Position numbers and translations under genes: made by a program
Shown: positions 10,609 through 19,745 of the stretch, one piece after another
How positions within the stretch are numbered: the first letter of the stretch is position 1
How the letters are laid out: each line of letters begins with the position of its first letter
The notes under the pieces: model-generated
What the model was told of the DNA's origin: nothing
Databases searched by the model: none
What the model saw: only the letters and a program-made list of their open reading frames with translations
Assembly: GCF_009707385.1 (NCBI RefSeq)
Contig: NZ_CP046115.1
Coordinates: 124,001 to 188,000 of the forward strand
DNA: 64,000 bases
Source of the DNA: Klebsiella oxytoca
GTDB lineage: Bacteria; Pseudomonadota; Gammaproteobacteria; Enterobacterales; Enterobacteriaceae
Direction of reading: 5' to 3'

Positions 10609-12108
10609 TTATTTGCCAATCATCCCCGACATGGTTTGGGCAATAAATTGTGCCCTGGCGCCAAAAATAATCTGGATACCGTGGTCGCCGACAAAGACTA
10701 CTCCGCGTGCGCCGATACCGTTCAGACCATCTTTGTCGACAGCATCCCGCCGGGCAACTTCCAGGCGCAGACGGGTGATGCAGGAGCCGACGGAATCAAT
10801 ATTTCTGGTGCCGCCAAGCAGGCTGATGATCTCAGTCGCCAGTTCGGTATCGGTTTTATCATCAGCGGTGACGGTCACTTCCGTTCGGCCCGGTGTTTTA
10901 ACATCAAAGCGGCGGATGACGAAACGGAAGGTGAAATAATAAATCAGCGCCATTGGCACGCCAACAAACACCGCGCTCAGGAAGTTGGTTTGATAGCCGT
11001 TCATGGATGGCAGGATGCCAAAGGAAATATAGTCGATAAGCCCTGCGGAAAACGACTTGGCAATATGGGCGTGCAGCAGATACATGGCCATATAGGACAG
11101 GCCTGCCATGATAGCGTTGAAAACATAGAGAATCGGCGCGACGAAGATAAAGGTAAATTCTACCGGTTCAGTAATCCCCGTCAGGAAGCAGGTCAGAGCG
11201 GCGGAGAAGAGAATACCGGCCGCGATTTTCTTATTTTTAGTATAGGCTTCGTGATACATCGCAAGGCAGGCCGCCGGCAATGCGAACAGCATCAGCGGGA
11301 ATTCGCCCTGCATGAATTTACCAGCGTTTTGATAGCTATTGCTGCTAAATGATTTCACGCCTTCTTCCAGCATTTTGAACCAGATAGTCTGATCGCCGTG
11401 GATCACCTGACCGCTCTGGGTGGTAAAGTCGCCGAAAGAGTACCAGAAAGAGGGATACCAGATATGGTGCAGCCCCAGCGGAATTAACGCACGTTCAACA
11501 AGGCCGAAGATAAAGGTCGAAACGGCCTGGTTATCGCCATTAATAATTACCGATAAAGTATCGATTCCCGACTGAATATGTTGCCAGACATACGGTAGCA
11601 GCAGGCCGAGGATAAATGACAGGAAGGCCGTCGCGATTGCCACGAAACGTTTACCGGAAAAGAAGCCGAGGAATTCCGGCAATTGCATAGCGTGAAAGCG
11701 GTTATAGCACCAGGCGGCGAGAATACCGCAAATTAACCCGCCAAAGACCCCCATCTGGAGCGTTGGAATACCCACCACCATGGCGTATTTTCCGCCCTGG
11801 GATGCCATTTCCGGCGTAATGCTTAGCACCGTACCGATGGTGATATTAGTGACGAAAACGGATACGGCTGCGGAAAGCGCGGCGATGCCGGATTCCGATG
11901 CCAGACCTACAGCAGAACCGATAGCGAATAACATCGGCAGGTTATCAAAGATAATCCCCCCGGCGTTCATCATCAGCGGTAGATGGAATTTATCGCCGAA
12001 AGCCAGCAGCAAGCCTGCCGCGGGCAGGAGTGAAATTGGCAGCATTAATGCTCGTCCAATCATCGACAGCTTTGATAATGATTTAATGAACCCTGATATC
12101 AGACTCAT
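10609..12108 (-). CDS. PTS sugar permease, EIICB of the glucose/maltose/GlcNAc superfamily
   Basis: A 499-aa phosphotransferase-system protein. An N-terminal EIIC membrane domain (about residues 1-400, around ten hydrophobic segments) carries LPISLLPAAGLLLAFGDKF and the substrate-site motif GITEPVEFTFIFVAP. A C-terminal EIIB domain carries the phospho-cysteine C443 in DSVGSCITRLRLEV. No EIIA domain is present, so a shared EIIA such as Crr is probably used. MalX and PtsG are the nearest E. coli relatives I recognise. No hydrolase or phosphatase gene lies beside it to indicate the sugar. Confidence 0.88.
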   Translation of the reverse strand: MSLISGFIKSLSKLSMIGRALMLPISLLPAAGLLLAFGDKFHLPLMMNAGGIIFDNLPMLFAIGSAVGLASESGIAALSAAVSVFVTNITIGTVLSITPEMASQGGKYAMVVGIPTLQMGVFGGLICGILAAWCYNRFHAMQLPEFLGFFSGKRFVAIATAFLSFILGLLLPYVWQHIQSGIDTLSVIINGDNQAVSTFIFGLVERALIPLGLHHIWYPSFWYSFGDFTTQSGQVIHGDQTIWFKMLEEGVKSFSSNSYQNAGKFMQGEFPLMLFALPAACLAMYHEAYTKNKKIAAGILFSAALTCFLTGITEPVEFTFIFVAPILYVFNAIMAGLSYMAMYLLHAHIAKSFSAGLIDYISFGILPSMNGYQTNFLSAVFVGVPMALIYYFTFRFVIRRFDVKTPGRTEVTVTADDKTDTELATEIISLLGGTRNIDSVGSCITRLRLEVARRDAVDKDGLNGIGARGVVFVGDHGIQIIFGARAQFIAQTMSGMIGK

Positions 12109-12155
12109 GCTGACTTCCCCCGAATAAAACGCAACATTGCGTCATTTTTTGTTAG

Positions 12156-12183
12156 GTAGAACGTTGTAGTAGAACGTTCTACT
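12156..12183 (-). promoter_or_regulatory. Candidate tandem LacI-type operators upstream of the PTS gene
   Basis: A perfect 16-bp palindrome AGTAGAACGTTCTACT lies at 12168-12183. A near copy GTAGAACGTTGTAG abuts it at 12156-12169. The AACGTT centre is typical of LacI-family operators. Both lie 48-75 bp upstream of the PTS start codon. Confidence 0.7.
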
Positions 12184-12419
12184 TATCGTGAGACATGCCT
12201 GAGAGACGCGCAACCTCATTTTCACCACCCGATAGAGGAAATTGTGATTATTTGAAGTGCTTCAAATTTGTGCGGAGAGTTCTGGCGGGTTTTGCTAACG
12301 TTTGTCGAGAATGCTGCGGTGGGAGCGAACTCTGGATGAATTTTTTTCATCTTGTTTGAGTATTCCTCACTCTTTACGCAGATTTTTCTATTGACGTCAG
12401 TGCTCTTTTCCGTCATTTT

Positions 12420-12451
12420 TACATCTGGACGTCTAAACGTATAGAAGTTCG
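12420..12451 (+). promoter_or_regulatory. MetJ operator upstream of metF (tandem met boxes)
   Basis: Four consecutive 8-mers, TACATCTG, GACGTCTA, AACGTATA and GAAGTTCG, form an array of met-box-like units with the strongest match in the second. A further TTGACGTCA lies upstream near 12391. Confidence 0.75.
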
Positions 12452-12488
12452 CAATACAACAAACAATAAAATGCGATTGATGAGGTAA

Positions 12489-13379
<891 letters not shown>

Positions 13380-13410
13380 GTAATCCTCAGATTTTCCTCT
13401 CTTTTTCTCT

Positions 13411-13446
13411 GCGGCGGCGAAAACTCATTCGGCGCCGCTTCTTTTG
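13411..13446 (+). terminator. Probable metF terminator
   Basis: A GC-rich stem CTGCGGCG.../...GGCGCCGC followed by TTCTTTT, about 35 bp past the metF stop. Confidence 0.6.
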
Positions 13447-13514
13447 GTTTATCGTCCTGTCCGCAAAGCGAGTATAGTGCCCGCAAAATATTCATGATGG
13501 ATTTGATGATAACT

Positions 13515-14402
13515 ATGGCAGGGAAAAACAGCCCCTTGGCCTTCGGCGGCCTGATTGTACTGACCCTTATCTGGAGCTACAGCTGGATTGCGATGAAGCA
13601 GGTAACGCTCTATATCGGCGCGTTCGATTTCACCGCACTGCGCTGTATTTTTGGCGCAGCTTTGCTGCTAATCGTGTTGCTGTTACGCGGGCGCGGAATG
13701 TGGCCAACGCCGTTCGGCTACACGCTGGCGATTGCCTTACTGCAGACCTGCGGAATGGTTGGGCTTGCCCAGTGGGCGTTGGTCAGCGGCGGAGCCGGAA
13801 AGGTGGCTATTCTGAGCTATACCATGCCGTTTTGGGTGGTGATTATGGCGGCGCTATTTTTAGGCGAGCGCATGAGGCGGTTACAGTATGCCGCCATCGG
13901 GGTAGCGGCTTGCGGTTTATTGCTGGTACTGCAACCGTGGCAGCTCGATTTTTCATCGATGAAAAGCGCGCTGCTGGCGATCCTCTCCGGGATAAGCTGG
14001 GGGGCCAGTGCGATTGTGGTGAAACGGATGTACGCTCGCTATCCAGGCGTTGATTTACTGGGCTTGACCACCTGGCAAATGCTGTATGGCGCGATAGTGA
14101 TGAGCGCAGTGGCGTGGCTGGTGCCGCAGCGCAGCATTGACTGGCAGCCCGGGGTTTTTTGGGCGCTGGGATATAGCGCGATTCTGGCTACCGCGCTGGC
14201 CTGGTGTCTCTGGCTTTTTGTGTTGCGTAATTTACCCGCCAGCGTGGCGGGACTGAGTACCCTGGCGGTGCCGGTCTGCGGAGTCCTGTTTTCCTGGTGG
14301 TTACTGGGGGAAAATCCGGGCATGGTTGAAGGCGTCGGCATTGTGCTGATCGTTCTGGCGTTGACGATAATCAGCCTGAAGAAGCGTGAAGTTCGGAATT
14401 AG
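13515..14402 (+). CDS. yijE: YijE, EamA/DMT-family transporter (cystine exporter in E. coli)
   Basis: Inner-membrane drug/metabolite transporter with ten predicted membrane segments in two EamA repeats. It matches E. coli YijE over its whole length ([55 protein letters not shown]). E. coli YijE is reported to export cystine. The start at 13515 (MAGKNSPLA) aligns with E. coli; in-frame ATGs at 13494, 13497 and 13506 are alternatives, and none has a clear ribosome-binding site. The predicted product from 13515 has 295 aa. Confidence 0.9.
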   Translation: MAGKNSPLAFGGLIVLTLIWSYSWIAMKQVTLYIGAFDFTALRCIFGAALLLIVLLLRGRGMWPTPFGYTLAIALLQTCGMVGLAQWALVSGGAGKVAILSYTMPFWVVIMAALFLGERMRRLQYAAIGVAACGLLLVLQPWQLDFSSMKSALLAILSGISWGASAIVVKRMYARYPGVDLLGLTTWQMLYGAIVMSAVAWLVPQRSIDWQPGVFWALGYSAILATALAWCLWLFVLRNLPASVAGLSTLAVPVCGVLFSWWLLGENPGMVEGVGIVLIVLALTIISLKKREVRN

Positions 14403-14720
14403 GGTAGGGGGTGTTTGTTTTAGCGCGGGGTTTTTTAGCCAGTGCTCGCTGAAAATTTTGATTATTTATCAAAATTTTGCATTGGTTTCGGCTTAAGGCT
14501 GGGTTCGATGCCGGCACTGCTTAGCAAATACGCCCCGCCGGATGGTCATTTTGGTCACTACTAACTTTTGGGCGAGTTTATTGACGACGACTTTTTTGTC
14601 CTGTTGCAGAATAGCGTAAATGCTCATTCTTCGAACTGATGATTGCATGCCTACAAGTCATTCCAGGGACAGCCGCACCATTAGGCACATCTTTTGGGTG
14701 AACAGTGGGGCTAAAAAGAA
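14403..14720. other. Intergenic gap between yijE and gldA, no gene recognised
   Basis: About 320 bp with no supported gene. It contains a short inverted repeat AAAATTTTGAT / ATCAAAATTTT near 14451-14477 and short open stretches without start sites. E. coli carries yijF at this position, but no yijF remnant is recognisable here. Confidence 0.5.
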
Positions 14721-14744
14721 CACGCCCGCCGAAGGGCGGGCGTG
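14721..14744 (-). terminator. gldA terminator
   Basis: Perfect stem CACGCCCGCC/GGCGGGCGTG with a short loop. On the minus strand it is followed by TTCTTTTT, directly after the gldA stop. Confidence 0.9.
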
Positions 14745-14754
14745 CAGGGAGGGG

Positions 14755-15858
14755 TTATTCCCACTCTTGCAGGAAGCGTTGACCGTACTGGTCGGCTACC
14801 AGAAGCGCGGCATAAACCTGATCCGGCGTGGCGCCGCCGGGCATATTGTGGATGGTTTCGCCTTCCGCGCAGGCGGCTTCCGCCACGGTACGCATTTTGG
14901 CCGGAATATCAGCTTTAATATCCAGCTGCGCCAGAGTGATAGGCAGCCCGACGCTATGGCATAGCGCAGCCACGGTTTCGATCTCTTCCACCGGCGCGTT
15001 TTCCAGTACCAGCTGGGTGAGCGTGCCGAAAGCGACTTTTTCACCATGGTAGTAATGATGAGCATCCGGAATCGCGGTCAGACCGTTGTGGATAGCGTGC
15101 GCAGCCGCCAGGCCGCCGCTTTCAAAGCCGACGCCGCTCAGATAGGTATTGGCTTCAATGACGCGTTCCAGGGCCGGAGTGACAACATGCTGTTCTGCCG
15201 CCAGCATGGCTTTTTCGCCTTCTTCAATCAGCGTGTTGTAGCATAGTTCAGCTAACGCCAGCGCCGCCTGAGTACATTTGCCGCCCGCCATGGTAGTCGC
15301 GCCGCTGCGGGAACAGGCGCGGGCTTCAAACCACGTCGCCAGCGCATCACCGATGCCCGCAGCCAGCAGGCGTGCCGGTGCTCCGGCAACGATTTGCGTA
15401 TCGACGATGACCATGTTCGGGTTGCGCGGCAGCATCAAGTAACTATCAAACTCACCGTCATCGGTATAGATGACCGAAAGCGCGCTGCACGGCGCATCGG
15501 TAGAGGCAATTGTCGGAGCAATAACCACTGGCAGATTCATAAAGTGTGCTAATGCTTTTGCGGTATCCAGCGTCTTACCGCCGCCGATACCCAACACCGC
15601 GGTGCATTTGGCAGAACCGGCAATATCGCGCAAGCGGTTGATTTCATTATGTGAGCATTCACCGCCAAACGGCGCGATTTCGCCGACCAGACCGGCATCC
15701 GCCAGGCTTTTGCGCAGTTTTTCTTCGGCAAAACCGAGGACAAATTTATCGCCAACGATGAGCCAGCGTTCAGCCAACGGATTGAGATAGCCGCCAAGGC
15801 GAGAAATTGCGTCCGCGCCCTGAATGTACTTACCGGGTGATTGAATAATGCGATCCAT
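14755..15858 (-). CDS. gldA: Glycerol dehydrogenase
   Basis: NAD-dependent, zinc-binding dehydrogenase that interconverts glycerol and dihydroxyacetone and also acts on related diols and hydroxyacetone. It has 367 aa, as in E. coli. The metal ligands are visible in [12 protein letters not shown] (Asp near 171), [12 protein letters not shown] (His near 254) and [10 protein letters not shown] (His near 271). The NAD-binding [13 protein letters not shown] is near residue 94. It lies 56 bp downstream of fsaB on the same strand. The ptsA gene that precedes this pair in E. coli is absent. Confidence 0.97.
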   Translation of the reverse strand: MDRIIQSPGKYIQGADAISRLGGYLNPLAERWLIVGDKFVLGFAEEKLRKSLADAGLVGEIAPFGGECSHNEINRLRDIAGSAKCTAVLGIGGGKTLDTAKALAHFMNLPVVIAPTIASTDAPCSALSVIYTDDGEFDSYLMLPRNPNMVIVDTQIVAGAPARLLAAGIGDALATWFEARACSRSGATTMAGGKCTQAALALAELCYNTLIEEGEKAMLAAEQHVVTPALERVIEANTYLSGVGFESGGLAAAHAIHNGLTAIPDAHHYYHGEKVAFGTLTQLVLENAPVEEIETVAALCHSVGLPITLAQLDIKADIPAKMRTVAEAACAEGETIHNMPGGATPDQVYAALLVADQYGQRFLQEWE

Positions 15859-15914
15859 TTCTATTCCTCCTGGATGACCGTGCTGCCGCCCCTTTGAACG
15901 GCTCGCCGATCGGG

Positions 15915-16577
15915 TTACAGGTTCAGAGTTCCAAAAGCGTTATTCCAGTCCTGCTCAAACTTCTCAATGGCAGACTCTACCGCAGGGGTACCGAGCATTT
16001 GTTGCGCTACGTCTAACGGAAGGGTAATAGCTTCGCAACCGGCTAACAGGCAGTCCAGAGCCTGACGAGGCGTCTTAAAGCTGGCGGCCAGCACTTTGCT
16101 TTCCGGCGCATGCAGTTCCAGCAGGGATTGCAGTTCCTGGACCATACGGATACCGTCACCGCCCTGGGCGTCAACGCGGTTCACGTAAGGCGCAACGTAT
16201 TTTGCCCCAGCGAGCGCGGCCAGCAGACCCTGAGAGGCGCTGTAGACTGCCGTGCCAAGTGTCGGGATACCTTCTTTTTTCAACAGCTTGATGGCGGCAA
16301 GACCTTCAGCCGTCACCGGAATTTTTACCACAATACCGGGTACGGCATTGCTCAGGCGTTTGGCTTCTTCAACCATGCCCTGCGCGTCGCGGCTCATGGT
16401 TTGGGCGAATAAAATGCCTTCCGGGCCGACGGCTTTTTGCAGACGTGGTAGAACCTCCCAAACTGGAGTTTTACCCGCGGCGATAATGCTGGGGTTGGTG
16501 GTGACTCCAGCCAGCGGATAGATACGTGCCAGGCGTTCAACTTCTGCTACGTTTGCGGTGTCCAGGTAGAGTTCCAT
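15915..16577 (-). CDS. fsaB: Fructose-6-phosphate aldolase, FsaB (TalC) type
   Basis: Class I aldolase of the transaldolase family that reversibly splits fructose 6-phosphate into dihydroxyacetone and glyceraldehyde 3-phosphate. It has 220 aa, as in E. coli FsaB. The Schiff-base lysine is in [16 protein letters not shown] near residue 85. The start reads [18 protein letters not shown], and the C-terminus [14 protein letters not shown] matches the B form. It forms an operon with gldA, linking dihydroxyacetone chemistry. A CRP-type site lies about 120 bp upstream. Confidence 0.97.
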   Translation of the reverse strand: MELYLDTANVAEVERLARIYPLAGVTTNPSIIAAGKTPVWEVLPRLQKAVGPEGILFAQTMSRDAQGMVEEAKRLSNAVPGIVVKIPVTAEGLAAIKLLKKEGIPTLGTAVYSASQGLLAALAGAKYVAPYVNRVDAQGGDGIRMVQELQSLLELHAPESKVLAASFKTPRQALDCLLAGCEAITLPLDVAQQMLGTPAVESAIEKFEQDWNNAFGTLNL

Positions 16578-16694
16578 GATGCTTTCCTCAGTGCTTAATT
16601 CGGTAGTGTTGTTGAGGTAAGAATACGGCTTTCACTTGAAAGGTCGCCAGATGACAAATTTGCCAAAAACTGGATAAATGTACGCATTATGATT

Positions 16695-16716
16695 AAGAGT
16701 GATTTAGATCACGTTT
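16695..16716 (-). promoter_or_regulatory. Candidate CRP site upstream of fsaB-gldA
   Basis: AGTGATTTAGATCACG fits the CRP half-sites GTGA-N6-TCAC, in the 205-bp gap between yijO and fsaB. Both genes are on the minus strand, so it most likely serves fsaB-gldA. Confidence 0.6.
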
Positions 16717-16782
16717 ATCCCAGAGTCGGGCGTAGAGAAGGGAGCAGGGGGCACACAAAAGTCAGGCTTAACACACAAAAAT

Positions 16783-17646
16783 CTAGTTCTTTGCCGACGA
16801 TGTTTTTTCCGTCAGCTGGCTATGATACTGACGACGGTATTCCGACGGCGAACGTTCGGTGTTTTTGCGAAACAGGCGGCAGAAGTAGTTACTGTCGGCG
16901 AAACCGCAGGCGTAGGCGATATCCTTAACTTTCATATCGTGGCCTTTTAGCATCATTCTGGCCTGCTCCAGACGGATGTGATTCAGATATTCGTTAAAAC
17001 CCATCGGTCCGCATTTCTGAAACAGATGAGAAAGATAGTTTGGCGAAAGATAGAACGCCTGCGCCACTGACTCTCGGGTTAAGGGCTCGGCAAAATGGGC
17101 GTCAATATGCTTACGAATAGCTTCAAAAAGCGCCTGGCTGCGCGATGACGTTTGCGCCTGGCTGCCCAGCAGATCGGCACAGTGGCTGAGCAGACTGGTG
17201 ACAATACAGCGGGCCGTGTGCTGCTCCTGCGGCTGCATTTGCATTTCGTTAAGCGCCTGCAGCAGGAAAGAACCTACCCGCGGGCCACGGCGGGGAACCT
17301 GTTGTTTGTCCAGCACGTTAAGCGCGTTGCCGTCCCAATGGCACAGGACGAATTCCAGCTGTTGCTTATCAAATAAGATGGTTAGCAGAGTGGAGGGCAT
17401 CAGCCACTGTGGGTCGTTCCATCCGCCAGCGGGAATATACAACACATCGTGCGGCGTGAGCTGGGCATATTCGGACTTAATCGCCGGATCGCGAAGTTGT
17501 CCTTCAAGCATTATTTCGAGGCGCGGAAAATCGACGCTGACGGCTTTCTCAGATGCTGGTCTGGACTCTGTGGAAAAGCGAACCCTACCAATAACCGCCT
17601 GACCTTTAATAAAAGAATCAATAACCTGATTGATGCTGTTATCCAT
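16783..17646 (-). CDS. yijO: YijO, AraC-family regulator
   Basis: AraC-type regulator of unknown regulon. It matches E. coli YijO in order and sequence: VDFPRLEIMLEGQL and VLYIPAGGWNDPQW in the N-terminal sensor domain, then RGPRVGSFLLQALNEMQMQP, and a C-terminal double helix-turn-helix with AQAFYLSPNYLSHLF and IAYACGFADSNYFCRLFRKN. The start at 17646 (MDNSINQV) gives 287 aa and has GGAG seven bases upstream; an in-frame ATG at 17664 lacks such a site. In E. coli it sits next to frw/pfl genes, which are missing here. Confidence 0.9.
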   Translation of the reverse strand: MDNSINQVIDSFIKGQAVIGRVRFSTESRPASEKAVSVDFPRLEIMLEGQLRDPAIKSEYAQLTPHDVLYIPAGGWNDPQWLMPSTLLTILFDKQQLEFVLCHWDGNALNVLDKQQVPRRGPRVGSFLLQALNEMQMQPQEQHTARCIVTSLLSHCADLLGSQAQTSSRSQALFEAIRKHIDAHFAEPLTRESVAQAFYLSPNYLSHLFQKCGPMGFNEYLNHIRLEQARMMLKGHDMKVKDIAYACGFADSNYFCRLFRKNTERSPSEYRRQYHSQLTEKTSSAKN

Positions 17647-17907
17647 AATTGCTCCGCAAAACATGTTTTATCTGCATCATACCGAACATCGTGGGAAAGT
17701 CAGAATACCAGAGTGCTGTATGCGATACGTTATCGTAGCTGGATTATTCGTCGACCCGCGCTGATTTTATATTTTCACAATCACGCTTTTACCAGTTATT
17801 TCTACACACGGCTGGGGGCTTTTAGTGATATTACATACCATGATTTTTCTATAATGAAGCTGGGGCGTGAGTGAAGGGAATAGCTTATCGGAAAAGGGTT
17901 CCGGAAA

Positions 17908-17944
17908 GAGAGCTGGCTTAACCACGATGGTTAGTCCAGTCTCT
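17908..17944. terminator. Hairpin after the DUF1090 gene
   Basis: Imperfect stem of about 15 bp (AGAGCTGGCTTAACCA / TGGTTAGTCCAGTCTCT) just beyond the DUF1090 stop codon. The T-rich tail is on the plus strand, so its efficiency for the minus-strand gene is uncertain. Confidence 0.5.
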
Positions 17945-17949
17945 TTTCT

Positions 17950-18357
17950 TTATTGCCTGGTCAGCGACAGATTGAGACCAGACTGCGCTTCCATAAGCTC
18001 ATTTTTGGCTTCCTGTAGTTTCTTTTCTTTCTTTCTGATTTTTTCAGGATCGCCTGAAGCCTGTGCATGCTGTAGTTCTACTACTCGTTCACGGACCTTT
18101 CTCTCTTTGTCTGCAACTTTCTCCTGCCAGTCAGAGGTGATTTTACCGTCCGTACAGTAGAGTTGTACTTTTGTCAGTGCTCTTTCCAGCCCTCTGACTC
18201 GATGTATATTTCCGTACGCTTTGGCATACTCCAGCTGTTTTTGGATGTGATATTCTTTTTCTGCGCAGCCAGACCATTTATTAGATGCAGTGGCTATGCC
18301 AGAAAATAAAGGGCTCAGGAATATAAGGCAGGCAAGTGGTTTTATTATATACTTCAT
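17950..18357 (-). CDS. DUF1090 family periplasmic protein (YqjC-like)
   Basis: A small 135-aa protein with a cleavable signal peptide (MKYIIKPLACLIFLSPLFSG, then IATAS) and a mature part rich in Lys and Glu that is predicted to be helical coiled coil. Conserved points include WSGCAEKEYHIQKQLEYAKA, RVRGLERALTKVQLYC and KEKKLQEAKNELMEAQ. This fits DUF1090, of which E. coli YqjC is a member; function is unknown. The two cysteines could form a disulfide in the periplasm. The surrounding DNA is AT-rich and unlike the backbone. Confidence 0.8.
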   Translation of the reverse strand: MKYIIKPLACLIFLSPLFSGIATASNKWSGCAEKEYHIQKQLEYAKAYGNIHRVRGLERALTKVQLYCTDGKITSDWQEKVADKERKVRERVVELQHAQASGDPEKIRKKEKKLQEAKNELMEAQSGLNLSLTRQ

Positions 18358-18956
18358 GATAAATCCTTTATCAATTTAAACATTAAAGCAGAGCGGTTTG
18401 TAGTTATTTAATTTTTAATGTTATTTGAGAGGTGGTGCGTAGTCAATAACCGTTCGGTAAGATTAGTCTTATAATTATTCTGGTTTTTTTGCTGCTAATT
18501 TCAGGCTGTTATTTTTCATAAAAAAATAATATCCGCCTGCAGTTTGCAAGGTAAAAACCACTATCAACAGACTGAATCATCAGGAAAAATCCTATGCGAT
18601 ACGATTTCCGATGAGGGTGTCGTACCATCATCGCGGAAAATATAAATATTTTAAAAGATTATTTTTTAACAAAAACTATTATTTATTTTTTACCGATCAA
18701 GCGAACATCTATGATGTTTTATTTGTTTGGTGGATGATTTATTTCCCTCAGGGTACATTCCGCACCACTATCGATGAATAAATGAACTCCAGGGATACTT
18801 TTCATCTATTATATCAAGATATGGCCTTTTTTCAGTACCGAGAAAACCTGTTCACTAAATAAGATTTCCGGGACCAGTTTCTCCAATCCGGCTTTCCCTT
18901 TTGCGTATTGGGTATCGTAAAAGGAAAAGGCAGAAAGGGTGTTGCATAACACGTTT
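18358..18956. other. AT-rich gap between the DUF1090 gene and zinT
   Basis: About 600 bp of AT-rich sequence with no recognised gene. On the minus strand there is a 55-codon open frame (about 18817-18984, starting inside the Zur box and including KGKAGLEKLVPEILFSEQ). A 28-codon frame at 18719-18805 contains VHLFIDSGAECTL, which resembles a retropepsin-type DSGA motif. Both are short and look like possible gene remnants rather than working genes. Confidence 0.4.
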
Positions 18957-18979
18957 GATATGTTATATCGTAACATTTA
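18957..18979 (+). promoter_or_regulatory. Zur box upstream of zinT
   Basis: TGTTATATCGTAACAT is a palindrome matching the Zur consensus (TGTTATA-N-TATAACA type). It lies 26-48 bp upstream of the zinT ATG, so zinT is probably derepressed by zinc limitation. Confidence 0.85.
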
Positions 18980-19004
18980 ATTGCAAGCATAAGCTCAGGA
19001 GAGA

Positions 19005-19655
19005 GTGATGACCATAAAGATTTCGGCGTTTGCGCTTAGTATTAGTCTGGTACTGGCGAATGGTCAGGCTGTTGCCCACGGTCACCATAGTCATGGCCCG
19101 GCGCTGACCGACGCGGAACAAAAGGCGAGTGAAGGCATTTTTGCCGACCAGGATGTTAAGGGCAGGGAGCTGAGCGACTGGGACGGTATCTGGCAGTCGG
19201 TAAATCCCTATCTACTGAACGGCGATTTAGATGCCGTGCTGGAGCAGAAGGCCAAAAAAGCCGGTAAAAGCGTGGCGAAATATCGGGAGTACTATAAAAA
19301 GGGCTATGCCACCGATGTGGAGCAGATTGGTATCGAAGATAACGTCATGGAGTTTCACATCGGAAAAACCGTGTATGCCTGTAAGTACGCCTATTCCGGT
19401 TACAAAATCCTGACCTACGCATCCGGTAAAAAAGGCGTGCGCTACCTGTTTGAATGCCAGCAGGCGGATTCAAAAGCGCCAAAGTTCGTCCAGTTTAGCG
19501 ATCACACTATTGCGCCGCGCAAATCCCAACATTTCCATATCTTTATGGGCAATGAGTCGCAGGAAGCGTTGCTGAAAGAGATGGATAACTGGCCGACCTA
19601 CTACCCTTACGCGCTGCATAAAGAGCAGATTGTCGACGAAATGCTGCACCACTAA
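19005..19655 (+). CDS. zinT: ZinT, periplasmic zinc-binding protein
   Basis: Periplasmic zinc (and cadmium) carrier that helps ZnuABC capture zinc under starvation. It has 216 aa, as in E. coli. A signal peptide of about 24 residues is followed by the His-rich loop HGHHSHG. The calycin-like domain follows, with LSDWDGIWQSVNPYL, KKGVRYLFECQQ and the metal-binding SQHFHIFMGNESQEAL. A Zur box lies directly upstream. E. coli carries zinT far away on the chromosome, so its place here is a local difference. Confidence 0.95.
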   Translation: MMTIKISAFALSISLVLANGQAVAHGHHSHGPALTDAEQKASEGIFADQDVKGRELSDWDGIWQSVNPYLLNGDLDAVLEQKAKKAGKSVAKYREYYKKGYATDVEQIGIEDNVMEFHIGKTVYACKYAYSGYKILTYASGKKGVRYLFECQQADSKAPKFVQFSDHTIAPRKSQHFHIFMGNESQEALLKEMDNWPTYYPYALHKEQIVDEMLHH

Positions 19656-19660
19656 AAAAG

Positions 19661-19688
19661 TTCCGCTAAGCGTGATGCTTAGCGGAGC
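19661..19688 (+). terminator. zinT terminator
   Basis: Stem TTCCGCTAAGC/GCTTAGCGGAG right after the zinT stop; flanking A/T tracts are short. Confidence 0.6.
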
Positions 19689-19699
19689 TGGAGATTTTA

Positions 19700-19725
19700 A
19701 CCCGGCGCACTACGCTTAGCCGGGC
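19700..19725. repeat. REP-like palindrome between zinT and ppc
   Basis: CCCGGCGCACTACGCTTAGC followed by CGGGC, a typical enterobacterial REP/PU unit lying between convergent genes. Confidence 0.6.
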
Positions 19726-19745
19726 AACAGGTTTCTCAAGGCGAA

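Noticed and set aside
14520..14640. Possible gene relic in the yijE-gldA gap (frames reading KYAPPDGHFGHY and FIDDDFFVLLQNSVNAH)
   Set aside because: The stretches are short, in different frames, and I could not tie them to a family with confidence.
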